DNA from: a virus
IMG/VR virus record: IMGVR_UViG_3300013116_000020
Span: 1 to 40,590 of that record
Length of the DNA stretch: 40,590 nt
Direction: 5' to 3' (one strand)
Position 1 is the first letter of the stretch. Each line of letters begins with the position of its first letter. The notes under the pieces were generated by a model, which was not told the origin of the DNA, ran no database searches, and was given only the letters and a program-made list of their open reading frames with translations. Positions 29,775 to 39,397 of this stretch are shown piece after piece. The position numbers and the translations under genes were made by a program.

Positions 29775-30029
29775 ATGCCGATTTACATTTACGAGAATGA
29801 GTCCGGTGATCGTATAGAAGAGATGAGGCATATCTCCGAGAGGGATAACGCCCCAGCAGGATTCAAAAGAATAGAAGAACCACAACTGATTTCAGTTTCA
29901 GGGGTTGCCTCCAGCCCAACAAACATGAAGGAGGGAGTCCTAAAAGGTTACTACAAGGAAGAGTGTAATGCGGGAAGCCGCTGGAAATCCGACTACAGCA
30001 AATCGCAAATCAAAAAAGTATGGAGTTAA
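29775..30029 (+). CDS. FmdB-like small protein without cysteines
   Basis: An 84-residue protein. Its start (PIYIYENESGDRIEEMRHIS) follows the FmdB zinc-ribbon family layout (MPTYEY...), but the usual cysteines are absent, so no zinc ribbon forms. The remaining part is basic. The ATG lies right after the terminator, with no ribosome binding site, so it may be weakly expressed. Role unknown, possibly in head completion by position. Confidence 0.5.
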   Translation: MPIYIYENESGDRIEEMRHISERDNAPAGFKRIEEPQLISVSGVASSPTNMKEGVLKGYYKEECNAGSRWKSDYSKSQIKKVWS

Positions 30030-30032
30030 TCA

Positions 30033-30377
30033 GTGGCAAGAACCGACATAGCCCGCACAGGCAATATAAAGTCCAACACCACTTGGAGCAGTGAACTACA
30101 AGTAAGTCCAACCGCAACTACTCTGGTAGGATTGTTTGGTTCCTGCAAGGCTTCGAGCGATCAGTACGTTATGATCTTTGATAGCTCGTCATCCGTTAGT
30201 GATGGGACATCCCCATCCATTCATCCATTGTATGTAAGGGGCGGGGACAATTTCCATATTGAGATTCCCGTTCGGGGCATGGACTTCGAGAACGGAGTTT
30301 ATGTAGCACTATCAACAACCAACTCCACTCTTACAAAGGGTAGCAGTGATGTTTGGTTTACAGCTATAACCGTATGA
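30033..30377 (+). CDS. Beta-rich head/tail protein, unknown function
   Basis: A 114-residue protein that starts at GTG 30033 with GGAG 7 bases upstream. It is made of short Ser/Thr-rich strands with little charge ([28 protein letters not shown]), suggesting a beta-sandwich. It ends in an ATGA overlap with the long fibre gene. It may be a head decoration or fibre-base protein, but no family was recognised. Confidence 0.55.
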   Translation: MARTDIARTGNIKSNTTWSSELQVSPTATTLVGLFGSCKASSDQYVMIFDSSSSVSDGTSPSIHPLYVRGGDNFHIEIPVRGMDFENGVYVALSTTNSTLTKGSSDVWFTAITV

Positions 30378-32953
30378 GCCAAAGCATTGTCAAAGTCACG
30401 GGGCCGCAAGGCGAGACAGGGGCTACTGGCCCGAAGGGTGATGATGGCGACATTGGCGCAACTGGCCCGCAAGGCCCGCAAGGAATACAGGGGGCGCAAG
30501 GTGACACTGGTGCAACTGGCCCACAAGGAATACAAGGAGCGCAAGGAGATACGGGAGCGACAGGAGCGCAGGGCATACAGGGAGCGCAGGGCGATACGGG
30601 CGCAACTGGCCCGCAGGGAATACAGGGTGCAACAGGTGCAACTGGCCCAGCGGGTGCAGACGGAAGCGATGGTGCAGACGGCGCAACAGGCCCAGCGGGA
30701 AGTGACGGGGCAGATGGAGCCGCAGGGGCAGACGGCAAGACAGTCTTAAACGGTTCTGGCGCACCAGCTTCAGGGACAGGATCAGTCGGTGACTTTTACA
30801 TCGACACTGCGAACGACAACATTTATGGCCCCAAGGACAGCAGTGGAACCCCGTGGGGTAGCGCGACTAGCTTGGTTGGCCCGGCAGGAGCCACGGGTGC
30901 GGATGGTGCGGACGGTGCGGACGGAGCAGATGGCGCAGACGGAGCGGCTGGTGCGGGTGTCGCTGCCGGTGGTTCCGCAGGTCAAGTTCTCAATAAGGCC
31001 AGCGGAACAGATTATGACACCGCTTGGGTAACTCCAAACTCAGGCACAGTCACCAGCGTTTCCATCACCGGCAGTGACGGCATCGAGGTAGACTCAGGTT
31101 CACCCGTGACATCAAGCGGGACTATTGCGCTGGGAACCAGTTTCACACAGGACGGAACCGGAGCGACAGCACGCACAATAACCAATAAACTAAAAGATGT
31201 CGTTTCCGTAAAAGACTTCGGCGCAACCGGAGACGGCAGCACGGACGATAGCAGCAGTATTCAAGCCGCCATTGACGCAGTGGCTGCGGCGGGCGGGGAA
31301 GTGATTGTTCCTGCGGGAGATTACAAGATCGGCACTACTATCAACCTCGAACGTCGAGTAAAAATATCTGGCGTTGGTCGAACCAGCGCGGGATATGCAC
31401 ATGATGACGACCACGTTGGCGCACGATTCATTACGTCGAGTACCACGATGTTTGACAACTCAAGCCTGTCTCCTGCCGGTAAGGTGCAGCAGGTGACGTT
31501 CCAAGATATTTCGTTTAAGTCCGGAAGCGCAACAGGCGGCGTGCTATTCGATTTTAACGCAGTCACCAGCGGCGTAGTCGAAAATTTGAACTTCATTCGG
31601 TGCAGTCTATCCCAGCTTGATGCCGATAAGCAGATGATAATTGCGCCGAGCGCGGGCGATTTCTTTGATGTTCATTTTAAGGAATGTCGGTTCTATTACG
31701 CTCAGGATTCGACAGTGCCGATGATGAAGTTTTTAGCCAACACGGTGAACAACATCAACTTTGATACATTCACGGTAACGAAGGCAAATAAAAATGACAA
31801 CGGCGGCGATTACTTTATTTACATGGATCGCCAATCGGGTGGGAACGTAGAGAATGTTTCGATTTCCGAAGGAATACTTCAGCAAACAGTAAGCGGGTTT
31901 TCGGACATTCGCGCTGCGAACAACGTGGTCTTTAGAAATTTGGCGGTATATGACGCTACCGTCGATTGCAGCAACCCCATGTTTAACTTCGCTGCATCAA
32001 CGGGCGGAATTCAGCCGGACTCGGTGACGATGCTGAACGTGGAGTCATCGTTCGGCACCACAAGCAATCCCGATGTAAAATACACAACAACGCAGACCAA
32101 CACCTATCTGGTGATGATTAACTGCGCGTTTGATAAAGTGGATTTGGGAAGTGGCCATCGCTTCGCAACCGCTGTTGGGGAAACTCCTGCATCCTCCTCG
32201 AATATCGTCAACGGCCACATCACACAGCTTCGAGGCCAAGACATCCGCCACCTCACTTCGTCGGGCGTAAATGATAATAAAGAGATTGCATTCAACTCAG
32301 CCGGAACGATTGAGATTGATACCACGCTGGATTTAACCGCTTCCAAGTTAAAACTGAACGGTTCAGGCGGCAGCGCGAATCAAGTGCTAACAACGAACGG
32401 AAGCGGGGACGTAAGCTGGGCCGATGTTAGCGGTGGAGGAGGAGGCGGCGGCACAGTCACCAGCGTTGGGATAACTGGTACGGACGGGATCGACGTTGAC
32501 TCAGGTTCGCCTGTCACATCAAACGGCTCAATCACTTTGGGGTTGTCGAACATTCCCGATGCCTCGATTTCATCTGCGTCAACTTGGAACGCCAAAGCGG
32601 CTGGCGACCACGACCACGACTCAAATTACATTCAAAGGTACTCCTCCGAGGGTGGCTCCGGTGACGCCGCAGTTCTGCCAGCGGGAGGGACTTCAGCCAG
32701 ACCGGACACTGAGGCGGCTGGCTACTTTAGGTTCAACACTGATACCACTGAGTTTGAGGGATATGACGGCTCCGCTTGGGGCGCAGTAGGCGGCGGAAAC
32801 ACGACCAGTAGCGGCTTGTGGGAACACGCAAAAACAATCGCATCGAATTACACAATATCAACAGACAACAACGCGATTAGCGCGGGGCCGGTGTCAGTGG
32901 CTAGTGGGGTGTCCGTCACCGTTCCTAGTGGATCAACTTGGGTAGTAGCATGA
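30374..32953 (+). CDS. Collagen-repeat tailspike/fibre with pectate-lyase-like domain
   Basis: The start at 30374 is chosen from the ATGA overlap; this gives 859 residues. Residues about 9-120 are collagen-like G-x-y repeats ([13 protein letters not shown]), with a second short set near 172-192 (GADGADG). After a linker, residues about 273-320 ([17 protein letters not shown] then [18 protein letters not shown]) open a pectate-lyase 3-type right-handed beta-helix, used by tailspikes to bind or cut surface polysaccharide. The C-terminal part repeats a TVTSV-x-ITG-x-DGI module and has Gly/Ser-rich linkers. It is probably a trimeric receptor-binding protein. An antisense frame over the collagen region is a shadow. 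Confidence 0.8.
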   Translation: MSQSIVKVTGPQGETGATGPKGDDGDIGATGPQGPQGIQGAQGDTGATGPQGIQGAQGDTGATGAQGIQGAQGDTGATGPQGIQGATGATGPAGADGSDGADGATGPAGSDGADGAAGADGKTVLNGSGAPASGTGSVGDFYIDTANDNIYGPKDSSGTPWGSATSLVGPAGATGADGADGADGADGADGAAGAGVAAGGSAGQVLNKASGTDYDTAWVTPNSGTVTSVSITGSDGIEVDSGSPVTSSGTIALGTSFTQDGTGATARTITNKLKDVVSVKDFGATGDGSTDDSSSIQAAIDAVAAAGGEVIVPAGDYKIGTTINLERRVKISGVGRTSAGYAHDDDHVGARFITSSTTMFDNSSLSPAGKVQQVTFQDISFKSGSATGGVLFDFNAVTSGVVENLNFIRCSLSQLDADKQMIIAPSAGDFFDVHFKECRFYYAQDSTVPMMKFLANTVNNINFDTFTVTKANKNDNGGDYFIYMDRQSGGNVENVSISEGILQQTVSGFSDIRAANNVVFRNLAVYDATVDCSNPMFNFAASTGGIQPDSVTMLNVESSFGTTSNPDVKYTTTQTNTYLVMINCAFDKVDLGSGHRFATAVGETPASSSNIVNGHITQLRGQDIRHLTSSGVNDNKEIAFNSAGTIEIDTTLDLTASKLKLNGSGGSANQVLTTNGSGDVSWADVSGGGGGGGTVTSVGITGTDGIDVDSGSPVTSNGSITLGLSNIPDASISSASTWNAKAAGDHDHDSNYIQRYSSEGGSGDAAVLPAGGTSARPDTEAAGYFRFNTDTTEFEGYDGSAWGAVGGGNTTSSGLWEHAKTIASNYTISTDNNAISAGPVSVASGVSVTVPSGSTWVVA

Positions 32954-33597
32954 GTACGATTTATTCCAATAACATTAGGCCGGTGTCGGGAACGACTGAT
33001 GCCATTAGCATTGATTCGTCTAACAGCAGGGTCGGTGTATGGAATACGTCACCCACTCAGGCTCTTGACGTTACTGGAACAGTTAAAGCTACTGCCTTTG
33101 CTGGTGATGGATCGTCGCTCACTGGAATCACCAGCGGCGGCGGCAGCGGAACAATAGCCGGTTGGCAACACGTTCGTGCAGATATTTCCGCAGTGCAAGC
33201 AATGACAACGACTTATGCGGATGCGTTAGGCTCCGACGTATACTACACGCCAGCTAGTGGTGCATCTTATGTGTGCTACCAGTACAACTTTCTTTTTGCT
33301 TCCGCTGCTCACGGCTCTGACGCCCATTTGAGTGGGAAGGTTCTTTTGGACGGAACTGTGGAGACTGAAACCACTCACCATCTGTCTTTTGAAGGCGCAA
33401 CGGGGCACATGATAGTTAATGTCGTACACGTTGTTGATTGCAGTGCCGCGAGTTGGACGGGGGCCAAAACAATTAAGTATCAAGCGAGGGAGTATGACTC
33501 CTCTAATCAGTCACAACTCCACGGCACGGTCTACCATGACGGAGGGTTTACTACTGTGCTACACCGTCCGATTATGATTATTTACTCCGTACTTTAA
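32950..33597 (+). CDS. Fibre protein with globular C-terminal domain
   Basis: The start at 32950 overlaps the tailspike stop (ATGA); this gives 215 residues. The N-terminus (RVGVWNTSPTQALDVTG) followed by KATAFAGDGSSLTGI is the common fibre motif that precedes trimeric tip domains. The rest is a beta-rich domain (YTPASGASYVCYQYNFLFA to HRPIMIIYSVL) that could be a jelly-roll receptor-binding head. It has no S74 chaperone itself; the next gene does. Confidence 0.65.
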   Translation: MSTIYSNNIRPVSGTTDAISIDSSNSRVGVWNTSPTQALDVTGTVKATAFAGDGSSLTGITSGGGSGTIAGWQHVRADISAVQAMTTTYADALGSDVYYTPASGASYVCYQYNFLFASAAHGSDAHLSGKVLLDGTVETETTHHLSFEGATGHMIVNVVHVVDCSAASWTGAKTIKYQAREYDSSNQSQLHGTVYHDGGFTTVLHRPIMIIYSVL

Positions 33598-33604
33598 ACC
33601 AAGC

Positions 33605-34312
33605 ATGAGCACCGTAGCATCATCCAACAGCAACCTGACCATCAACGCCGATGGCAGCGGTAACGATATTAAGTTCCAGAGCAATGCGACTGAAAAGATG
33701 CGGCTAACTTCGGTTGGTCATTTGCTCGTTGGAAAAGAGGCGAGTGCGCTGGCGACGAGGGGTAATGAAATCCGCGACAACGGCTGCATTTTCTCAACTT
33801 GCGATTATACATCCACTAACGATGAGGTCGTGATTCACAATACGATTGCCTCCTCTGGGGGTGCTTACTCCTCAAGCTATCGGATTCAGAACACTGAGAT
33901 GGGTAAAATTGCAGTCTCTAGTTCGGGAGTTGCTTACAACACATCGTCAGATTACCGGCTGAAAGAAAATGTAGTTGCTTTGGATGGCGCACTTGACCGA
34001 TTGGCCCAACTTAAAACGTATCGGTTTAATTTTAAAGCAGACCCAGAGACTACGGTTGATGGCTTCGTGGCACATGAGGTTTCGGATGTGGTTCCAGAGG
34101 CGGTCACAGGAGAGAAGGATGAGATGGAGGTCGTTCAGATGCCGGTGGAGGGGGCCGAGCCAGACGAGTTAGGAGTAGTGGAAACGGAGGACGTAGAACA
34201 GATTAAACCGCAAGGGATTGACCAAGCGAAACTTGTGCCGTTGCTTGTGGCGGCGGTGCAGGAGTTGTCGGCCAAAGTGTCGTCGTTGGAGGAGCAATTA
34301 AATGCCAGTTAA
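33605..34312 (+). CDS. Fibre with S74 intramolecular chaperone
   Basis: A 235-residue protein. The N-terminal half is a short fibre module (ATEKMRLTSVGHLLVG). SDYRLKENV begins at S115, the classic cleavage site of the S74 (endosialidase-type) autoproteolytic chaperone. A VDGFVAHEVSDVVPEAVTG region, GIDQAKLVPLLVAAVQEL and a terminal coiled coil (AKVSSLEEQL) complete the domain. It would help trimer folding of the fibre and then cut itself off. A short insert rich in Glu (MEVVQMPVEGAEPDELG) is within the domain. Confidence 0.85.
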   Translation: MSTVASSNSNLTINADGSGNDIKFQSNATEKMRLTSVGHLLVGKEASALATRGNEIRDNGCIFSTCDYTSTNDEVVIHNTIASSGGAYSSSYRIQNTEMGKIAVSSSGVAYNTSSDYRLKENVVALDGALDRLAQLKTYRFNFKADPETTVDGFVAHEVSDVVPEAVTGEKDEMEVVQMPVEGAEPDELGVVETEDVEQIKPQGIDQAKLVPLLVAAVQELSAKVSSLEEQLNAS

Positions 34313-35525
34313 ATTAAAAACATCGGCGGGAGGTAGCGTATCACTGCAAGGCCACGCCAGCCAGAGCAGCGACACCACGCTGACGTTCCCCAATGGAACC
34401 GGCTCCAACACTCAGGCGTTGACTACGGACGGCAGCGGGAACCTGTCTTGGGAGGCTGCGGGCGGTGGTGGCGTTGGCGAAAGCCTAATTGATAATGGCG
34501 CGATGCAAGTGTATCAGCGGGCGTCCAGTGTCTCCAGCATCGACACCTCATCCGGCGCGGGCGGGGTACATGTTTCGGATCGGTGGTACAGCGTTTTGAA
34601 CTACTGCGGCTACTGGACAATTTCCAACGAAGCGGACGCACCTACCGGATTCAGTCGCAGCCAGAAATACACCTGTACTAGCGCTTTCGGGTCGTTGCCG
34701 TCCAACGCGCAGCTTCGGTTCATGCAGAAATTCGAGGGGCAGGACTTGCAGCACTTGAAATACGGAACCTCGGATGCGGTTTCCCTGACGCTTTCGTTTT
34801 GGGTGAAGTCGAACAAGACCGGGACGTATGTGGTGGATTGGCAGAACACGGACAACTCGCGCATTGCGGCTGGAACCTACTCGGTTTCCTCGTCCGGCAC
34901 TTGGGAGAAAAAGACCATCACCATTTCGGGGGACACGGCCAACGGATTTACGAACGACAACAATCACTCGCTGTATTTAAGCTGGTGGCTGTCTGCGGGC
35001 AGTGATTTTACCGGAGGCACACAGGCTAGTTCTTGGGAGGCGCAAAACAACGCAAACCGCGCTGTCAGCCAAGCGGTGGATTTATCGGACGCGACGAGCA
35101 ACTACTGGCAAGTTACAGGTGTGAAGCTGGAGGTGGGAGCGACCGCGACGGATTACGTCCATAAAAAGTTTTCTGACGAGTTGCAACGGTGTCAGCGGTA
35201 CTATGAAAAGTCCTACAATATGGACACCTATGCTGGGGCATCAACGTATGACGGCATGAGGCAAGCGGGTAACATGGACTCCAACTCAGGAAACTACTCG
35301 CAACGACTATCGGTTGATTACGCTGTCCGCAAGCGGGCCAACCCTACAATCACTTGCTACGATTCCAGTGGCAACTCTGGCAAAGTTAATATGCCCGACA
35401 CCACTACGAACGTGACGCCAACTTTAGTTGTCAATCAAGAATCTACGTTTGCGATTGAAGCGAGCGTTACGGGCACAACTGACCACAGACTTTACACCCA
35501 CTTTGTTTCGGACGCCGAACTATGA
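34302..35525 (+). CDS. Fibre/adhesin with carbohydrate-binding-like module
   Basis: A 407-residue protein with ribosome binding site AGGAG. The start (KTSAGGSVSLQGHASQS) is a fibre-attachment motif seen in other phages. The middle part (SLTLSFWVKSNKTGTYVVDW to SLYLSWWLSAGSDFTGG) is a beta-sandwich module common in phage adhesins. The C-terminal domain (YWQVTGVKLEVGATATD, then QRCQRYYEKSYN) matches the end of many fibre proteins. It is likely to bind host surface sugars. It overlaps both neighbours, so it is translated with the fibre cluster. Confidence 0.7.
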   Translation: MPVKLKTSAGGSVSLQGHASQSSDTTLTFPNGTGSNTQALTTDGSGNLSWEAAGGGGVGESLIDNGAMQVYQRASSVSSIDTSSGAGGVHVSDRWYSVLNYCGYWTISNEADAPTGFSRSQKYTCTSAFGSLPSNAQLRFMQKFEGQDLQHLKYGTSDAVSLTLSFWVKSNKTGTYVVDWQNTDNSRIAAGTYSVSSSGTWEKKTITISGDTANGFTNDNNHSLYLSWWLSAGSDFTGGTQASSWEAQNNANRAVSQAVDLSDATSNYWQVTGVKLEVGATATDYVHKKFSDELQRCQRYYEKSYNMDTYAGASTYDGMRQAGNMDSNSGNYSQRLSVDYAVRKRANPTITCYDSSGNSGKVNMPDTTTNVTPTLVVNQESTFAIEASVTGTTDHRLYTHFVSDAEL

Positions 35526-35695
35526 TCGCCAAAAAAGTAACATCAAACTCGCCCGCCATATCGGACTACATAGAAGTGGAGAAAGACGGCGTGACCTCGT
35601 TTGTCCCAATGGATGAGAAGAATGCAGACTACGCAGAATTGATGAAGTTGGTGGAGGAAGATAAAATAACCATAGAAGAAGTAACGGAGGGATAA
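35522..35695 (+). CDS. Small acidic protein, unknown function
   Basis: A 57-residue protein with ATGA overlap to the fibre gene. A short start (SNSPAISDYIEVEKD) is followed by an acidic helix (YAELMKLVEEDKITIEEV). The overlap and the next ATG 1 bp after its stop place it in the fibre operon. It may be a fibre accessory or assembly factor; no family was recognised. Confidence 0.6.
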   Translation: MIAKKVTSNSPAISDYIEVEKDGVTSFVPMDEKNADYAELMKLVEEDKITIEEVTEG

Positions 35696-35696
35696 T

Positions 35697-35834
35697 ATGC
35701 CAAATGTAAAAGGAAAAAGATTCGATTACAGTAAGAGCGGCAAGGCTGCTGCAAAGAAATATGCCAAAAAAATAGGCGAAAAGATAAGGAAAACCGCCAA
35801 TAATAAGCGGGTAAATTACGGTAAAACAAGTTAG
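35697..35834 (+). CDS. Small very basic protein, unknown function
   Basis: A 45-residue protein with more than one third Lys/Arg (GKAAAKKYAKKIGEKIRK). It may bind DNA or act on membranes. The ribosome binding site lies in the end of the upstream gene (ACGGAGG). It stands just before the holin-like genes, so it could belong to lysis or to virion assembly. Confidence 0.6.
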   Translation: MPNVKGKRFDYSKSGKAAAKKYAKKIGEKIRKTANNKRVNYGKTS

Positions 35835-35850
35835 TCTCTTTGGGGGGATT

Positions 35851-36018
35851 ATGGGATTTGATGACCTAAAGGTTGGCATTGCTTATTTTGGAACGATAGG
35901 CATAACACTGCTTGAGATAGATACTGTTATGCAGGTAATGGTAACAGGGGCATCATTGTTTTATATTATATTAAGGTGCATTAAACTAATCAGAGGAAAA
36001 GAAAATGGAAAAGACTAA
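35851..36018 (+). CDS. Small membrane protein, holin-like
   Basis: A 55-residue protein with a G6 ribosome binding site (GGGGGG) 4 bases before the ATG. It has two hydrophobic segments (VGIAYFGTIGITLLEI and VMQVMVTGASLFYIIL) and a basic C-terminal end (RCIKLIRGKE), as in class II holins. It overlaps the next short membrane gene by 14 bp. The two may be a holin and antiholin, or one the holin and the other an accessory. The endolysin is encoded far away on the other strand. Confidence 0.6.
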   Translation: MGFDDLKVGIAYFGTIGITLLEIDTVMQVMVTGASLFYIILRCIKLIRGKENGKD

Positions 36019-36187
36019 AGACACGGTGTTAAACGGAATCCTTCGTCACGTTCTTACTGCTGGCGGGGGCGCATTAGTAACTCGCGGTGTGGTTACGTCC
36101 GGCGAACTAGAGATGGTTGTCGGTGCTATCATCACTATCGCTGGTGTAATTTGGTCTGCGATGGCCAAGAAAAAGAAGGATGAGTAA
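36005..36187 (+). CDS. Holin-like membrane protein
   Basis: A 60-residue protein with ribosome binding site AGAGGA upstream. Segments LRHVLTAGGGALVTRGVV and EMVVGAIITIAGVIWSAMA are two transmembrane-like helices separated by a charged turn, and KKKKDE is a basic C-terminus. The LTAGGGALV...G...I-S pattern matches small phage holins. It ends in a TAATG overlap with the next adhesin gene. Confidence 0.7.
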   Translation: MEKTKDTVLNGILRHVLTAGGGALVTRGVVTSGELEMVVGAIITIAGVIWSAMAKKKKDE

Positions 36188-37194
36188 TGGCTATCTCAAA
36201 AGGTCACACGTTTACTGCAAATGAAGAAGTAGATCACAGCAAGCTCAACAACCTAGTTGACAATGCTACTATTAGCGATGGAGCCATAACGTCTGGCAAG
36301 ATCGCTGGATCGGCTATAACCTCTGCTAAGATTGCTGCGGGGGCCATCTCCAATACTGCAATCTCTTCTACTGCTGGAATTTCCCTGAGCAAACTTGAGT
36401 CTGCGACTGACGCTAACCCTCGCGTTTTGATTGTAGGCAGCGACTCCAAGCCAGCCTATCAGGATGTATCAGGTGACGCGACGATTGATGCCACTGGTGC
36501 GTTGACCATAGCCAGTGATGCAGTGGAAACTGCAATGGTGGCCGATAGTGCTATCACGGCGTCTAAAATCGCACACAACTCAATTGACTCTGATCGACTC
36601 CAAGCGAACGCGGTGGGGGCCAGCGAGTTAGCCGACGATGCAGTGGATACTGCGGCTGTTGCTGACGGGGCAATTACAAACGCCAAACTTGCATCGAACC
36701 CGACAATCACAACCTTCACCAGCAGCGGCACTTGGACGAAGCCAACAGGGTGCAATCTAGTTCATGTGTTTGTTGCTGCTGGCGGCGGTGGGGAAGTATC
36801 AAAGGGAGGGGCAGATGGTGGTGAAGGTGCTATTTGTGAGGTGTGGCTTGATGTATCCTCAGATACTACGATTTCCGTAACAGTCGGGTCAGGGGGTGCG
36901 GGTGGCGCATACGTTTACTCTGGTGCTTATTCCGGCGGTAACGGAGGCAACTCCTCTTTTGGCAGTAAAATCGTTTGCACGGGCGGTCAGGGTGGTCAAT
37001 ATAATTCCAGCAATGGCAACCAGACGGATGGTGCTGACGGAACTATAACCGCACACACAACGGACTCAGCAAAGAAGTTAGTCTCGTCAGACTTTGCGAC
37101 CTACAACTACGGCAAGGGCGGACAGGGGGGCAACAACGGCTCGGATGGCACTGACGGAAATGACGGTATTGTAATTATTAGAGTTATAGGATAA
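36187..37194 (+). CDS. Fibre/adhesin with glycine-rich tip
   Basis: A 335-residue protein. Residues about 1-180 are repeats of short ITSGKIA / ITSAKIA-type units, a pattern for a beta-structured shaft. Residues about 180-335 start with TFTSSGTWTKPTGCNLVHV and contain many Gly runs (VAAGGGGEVSKGGADGG, GKGGQGGNNGSDG), as in polyglycine adhesin domains that bind host receptors. A short C-terminal strand (GIVIIRVIG) ends it. It lies just after the holin genes and before the tail tube gene. Confidence 0.7.
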   Translation: MAISKGHTFTANEEVDHSKLNNLVDNATISDGAITSGKIAGSAITSAKIAAGAISNTAISSTAGISLSKLESATDANPRVLIVGSDSKPAYQDVSGDATIDATGALTIASDAVETAMVADSAITASKIAHNSIDSDRLQANAVGASELADDAVDTAAVADGAITNAKLASNPTITTFTSSGTWTKPTGCNLVHVFVAAGGGGEVSKGGADGGEGAICEVWLDVSSDTTISVTVGSGGAGGAYVYSGAYSGGNGGNSSFGSKIVCTGGQGGQYNSSNGNQTDGADGTITAHTTDSAKKLVSSDFATYNYGKGGQGGNNGSDGTDGNDGIVIIRVIG

Positions 37195-37196
37195 CC

Positions 37197-37844
37197 ATGA
37201 CAAAGACCGAGATTGCACAGTTCGTAGGGGACAAGCTCCAAAAGACTGACGGGGCGAGCCTTACCATGATGAAGTCCTTTGTGGATCGTCGTTATGAAAT
37301 GATATGGAACTCGGCACTGTGGCGTGAGGCTCTTGGCACTTCCACTTATACGGTAGCCATTGACACCGAGAATGTCACCTTAGATGCCACGGTTGATTTC
37401 CCTGTATCCGCCCGATGGGATGACAAGGAGATTGTGCCTATGGATTACGGTGCTGTTTTCCAGATTGATCCCACATTGTTTAATGACTCTGGTGCGGTGG
37501 TGAACTTTATTGTTCTGCCCAAGACCGCTGCTGGTCAATGCCAGATCAGGTTACTTCGCAAGCCGTCCGAGTCCAAGTCTCTGCTGGTGTTGGGCAAGCT
37601 AAAGATTACAGCACTGAACGATTCTGATTCCCCCAAGATTAACGGCATCGACAATGTGTTAGTGTCAATGGTTGAGGGTGATATGCTTGAGCATACTAGG
37701 CAGTACAACAAGGCGCAGATTAAATTTAATGAGGCTATGAACCAGCTTAACATTTCTAAGGACTTGGAGAAGCATCAGTCGGCCTCAATTACAAGAATCA
37801 TTCCTGAAGTTAGAGATCACTGGAATACTGACAGCTTTATCTAA
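37197..37844 (+). CDS. Tail tube / head-tail adaptor-like protein
   Basis: A 215-residue protein. Position directly before the nozzle protein gene, the size, the helical start (EIAQFVGDKLQKTD) and WREALGTSTYTV, then the beta-rich centre, fit a podoviral tail tubular protein A (gp11-like) or adaptor. A C-terminal helical part (YNKAQIKFNEAMNQL) follows. Identity is by synteny and fold pattern more than by motif. Its stop overlaps the next start (TAATG). Confidence 0.65.
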   Translation: MTKTEIAQFVGDKLQKTDGASLTMMKSFVDRRYEMIWNSALWREALGTSTYTVAIDTENVTLDATVDFPVSARWDDKEIVPMDYGAVFQIDPTLFNDSGAVVNFIVLPKTAAGQCQIRLLRKPSESKSLLVLGKLKITALNDSDSPKINGIDNVLVSMVEGDMLEHTRQYNKAQIKFNEAMNQLNISKDLEKHQSASITRIIPEVRDHWNTDSFI

Positions 37845-39397
37845 TGCCAGTTTATTACAATGATGGGGTTGATGATCCCTTAGCCTTTGACCTTACCGGA
37901 AGTTTTCTGGGTGGTCAGGTCAGCAATGTTCGCTCCAATCTGTTGAAGGGCGAGCAGTTTGCTGAGGCTAAGAACATGGACATCGACAAGTTCGGCTCCA
38001 TCATTACTAGGCGTGGCACTTCAAGAATAGGTTCGGCACTTTCGAGTGCAATTACTGGTCTTGCGTTCTTCGACAAACCTTCTGTTGAGGAACTTCTGGC
38101 CGTCTCGGGTGGTGTTTTATACAAGTCAACAGGCAGCACGTTTTCCACTCTTAGCGGGTACAGCCCTACCAGTGGTAACGATGTGGAGTTCGCTCAGTTA
38201 GTAGACAAGGTTTACATGACTGACAATTCGGGTGACTTACATTCCTACGATGGGAGTACGGTTGCCTCTGTAACATCTCCAGCTACCTACTCAAAGTTCC
38301 TAGTCACTCATACCAACAGGCTGTTTGCAGCTAACACTTCCACTTACGATGATGAAGTTTGTGCAAGTGATTTACTAGACGGTGGGAACTGGGCTTCGGT
38401 TATGAAGTTCCGAGTAGGCGGTGGTGAGGGTGACGCTATTACCGGAATATCTAGCTGGTACAACCACAACCTTTTGGTATTTAAGAACAGGTCGATTCAT
38501 GTTGTTTCAACTGACCCGTCTCAATCTGCTGCCGCCAACTGGAACGTACACCGGATTGACAACAATGTTGGTTGCGAATCTGGGCGAACGATAGCACAGG
38601 CTGGTGCGGATGTGTTCTTCCTAGCTAGAGATGGAGTTAGAACTGTAAGAACCATTTTAAGTGGCGCACAGAACTCAGTGTCCGAGCCTATCTCTCTGGC
38701 GATCAACGATTACATTGAGCGGATCAACTGGCAACACGCTGACAAGGCTTGCGCTAGGTTCTGGAGAAATCGTTACATACTTTCGGTTCCTCTGGATTCA
38801 TCTTCCCATCCTGACTATACGTTTGTATTTAATACTACAACTGGTTCTTGGAGCGGGTACTGGACGGGTTGGACTCCCAGAGTTTACTCCGTGTCCTCCT
38901 TTAACAATTTCCCAAAGCTGGTGTTCGGTGACAATAGCGGGAACGTAGCCACATTCCATGACTATGTATCTGGCTCCAACGAGGGTGTTGCTGACTTTCA
39001 GGATTTTGGCTCTGACTACGAGAGTATGGTTCTGTCTCGCGGCCATGTATTTGGTGATTACCTTTCCCCCAAGCTGGGCGGTCACGTTGAGGTTGAGATT
39101 AACAACGACCCAACTGGTTGCCATTGCGCTGAGGTTTACGCCAGCCTTGATGGTACTTCCGGTTCTAACGATGTGCTTCTGGAGAACAATATCTCAACAA
39201 AGTCAACTGGTGTTACCCTCCCTGTGTATTTACCCTTCACCTTGCCTGACATGGGAACCAACCAGAGAGCATTTAACCTTACCACCAAGGGCGAGTTCTC
39301 CGAGATTCAGTTTAAGATAAAGGCATCCTCTGGCAAACTCCATGTGCGTTCTATTAAGGCCAGCGCGTACATTAACACATTAGCACTTGAAAAATGA
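37844..39397 (+). CDS. Tail nozzle / stabilisation-like beta-propeller protein
   Basis: A 517-residue protein with many repeated Trp/Tyr/Phe-rich strands (WYNHNLLVFKNRSIHV, FVFNTTTGSWSGYW). It resembles the beta-propeller tail proteins of podoviruses (T7 gp12-like nozzle or P22 gp10-like) that close the tail and stabilise the packaged DNA. The first part (GGQVSNVRSNLLKGEQF) and SIITRRGTSRIG are typical of the family's N-terminus. It is followed in an ATGA overlap by a small gene. Confidence 0.7.
   Translation: MPVYYNDGVDDPLAFDLTGSFLGGQVSNVRSNLLKGEQFAEAKNMDIDKFGSIITRRGTSRIGSALSSAITGLAFFDKPSVEELLAVSGGVLYKSTGSTFSTLSGYSPTSGNDVEFAQLVDKVYMTDNSGDLHSYDGSTVASVTSPATYSKFLVTHTNRLFAANTSTYDDEVCASDLLDGGNWASVMKFRVGGGEGDAITGISSWYNHNLLVFKNRSIHVVSTDPSQSAAANWNVHRIDNNVGCESGRTIAQAGADVFFLARDGVRTVRTILSGAQNSVSEPISLAINDYIERINWQHADKACARFWRNRYILSVPLDSSSHPDYTFVFNTTTGSWSGYWTGWTPRVYSVSSFNNFPKLVFGDNSGNVATFHDYVSGSNEGVADFQDFGSDYESMVLSRGHVFGDYLSPKLGGHVEVEINNDPTGCHCAEVYASLDGTSGSNDVLLENNISTKSTGVTLPVYLPFTLPDMGTNQRAFNLTTKGEFSEIQFKIKASSGKLHVRSIKASAYINTLALEK

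Noticed and set aside
30364-30764. Antisense and alternate-frame long ORFs in the collagen region
   Set aside because: Open frames of Pro/Ala or Arg/Lys/Gln repeats are a by-product of G-x-y codon repeats on the coding strand.
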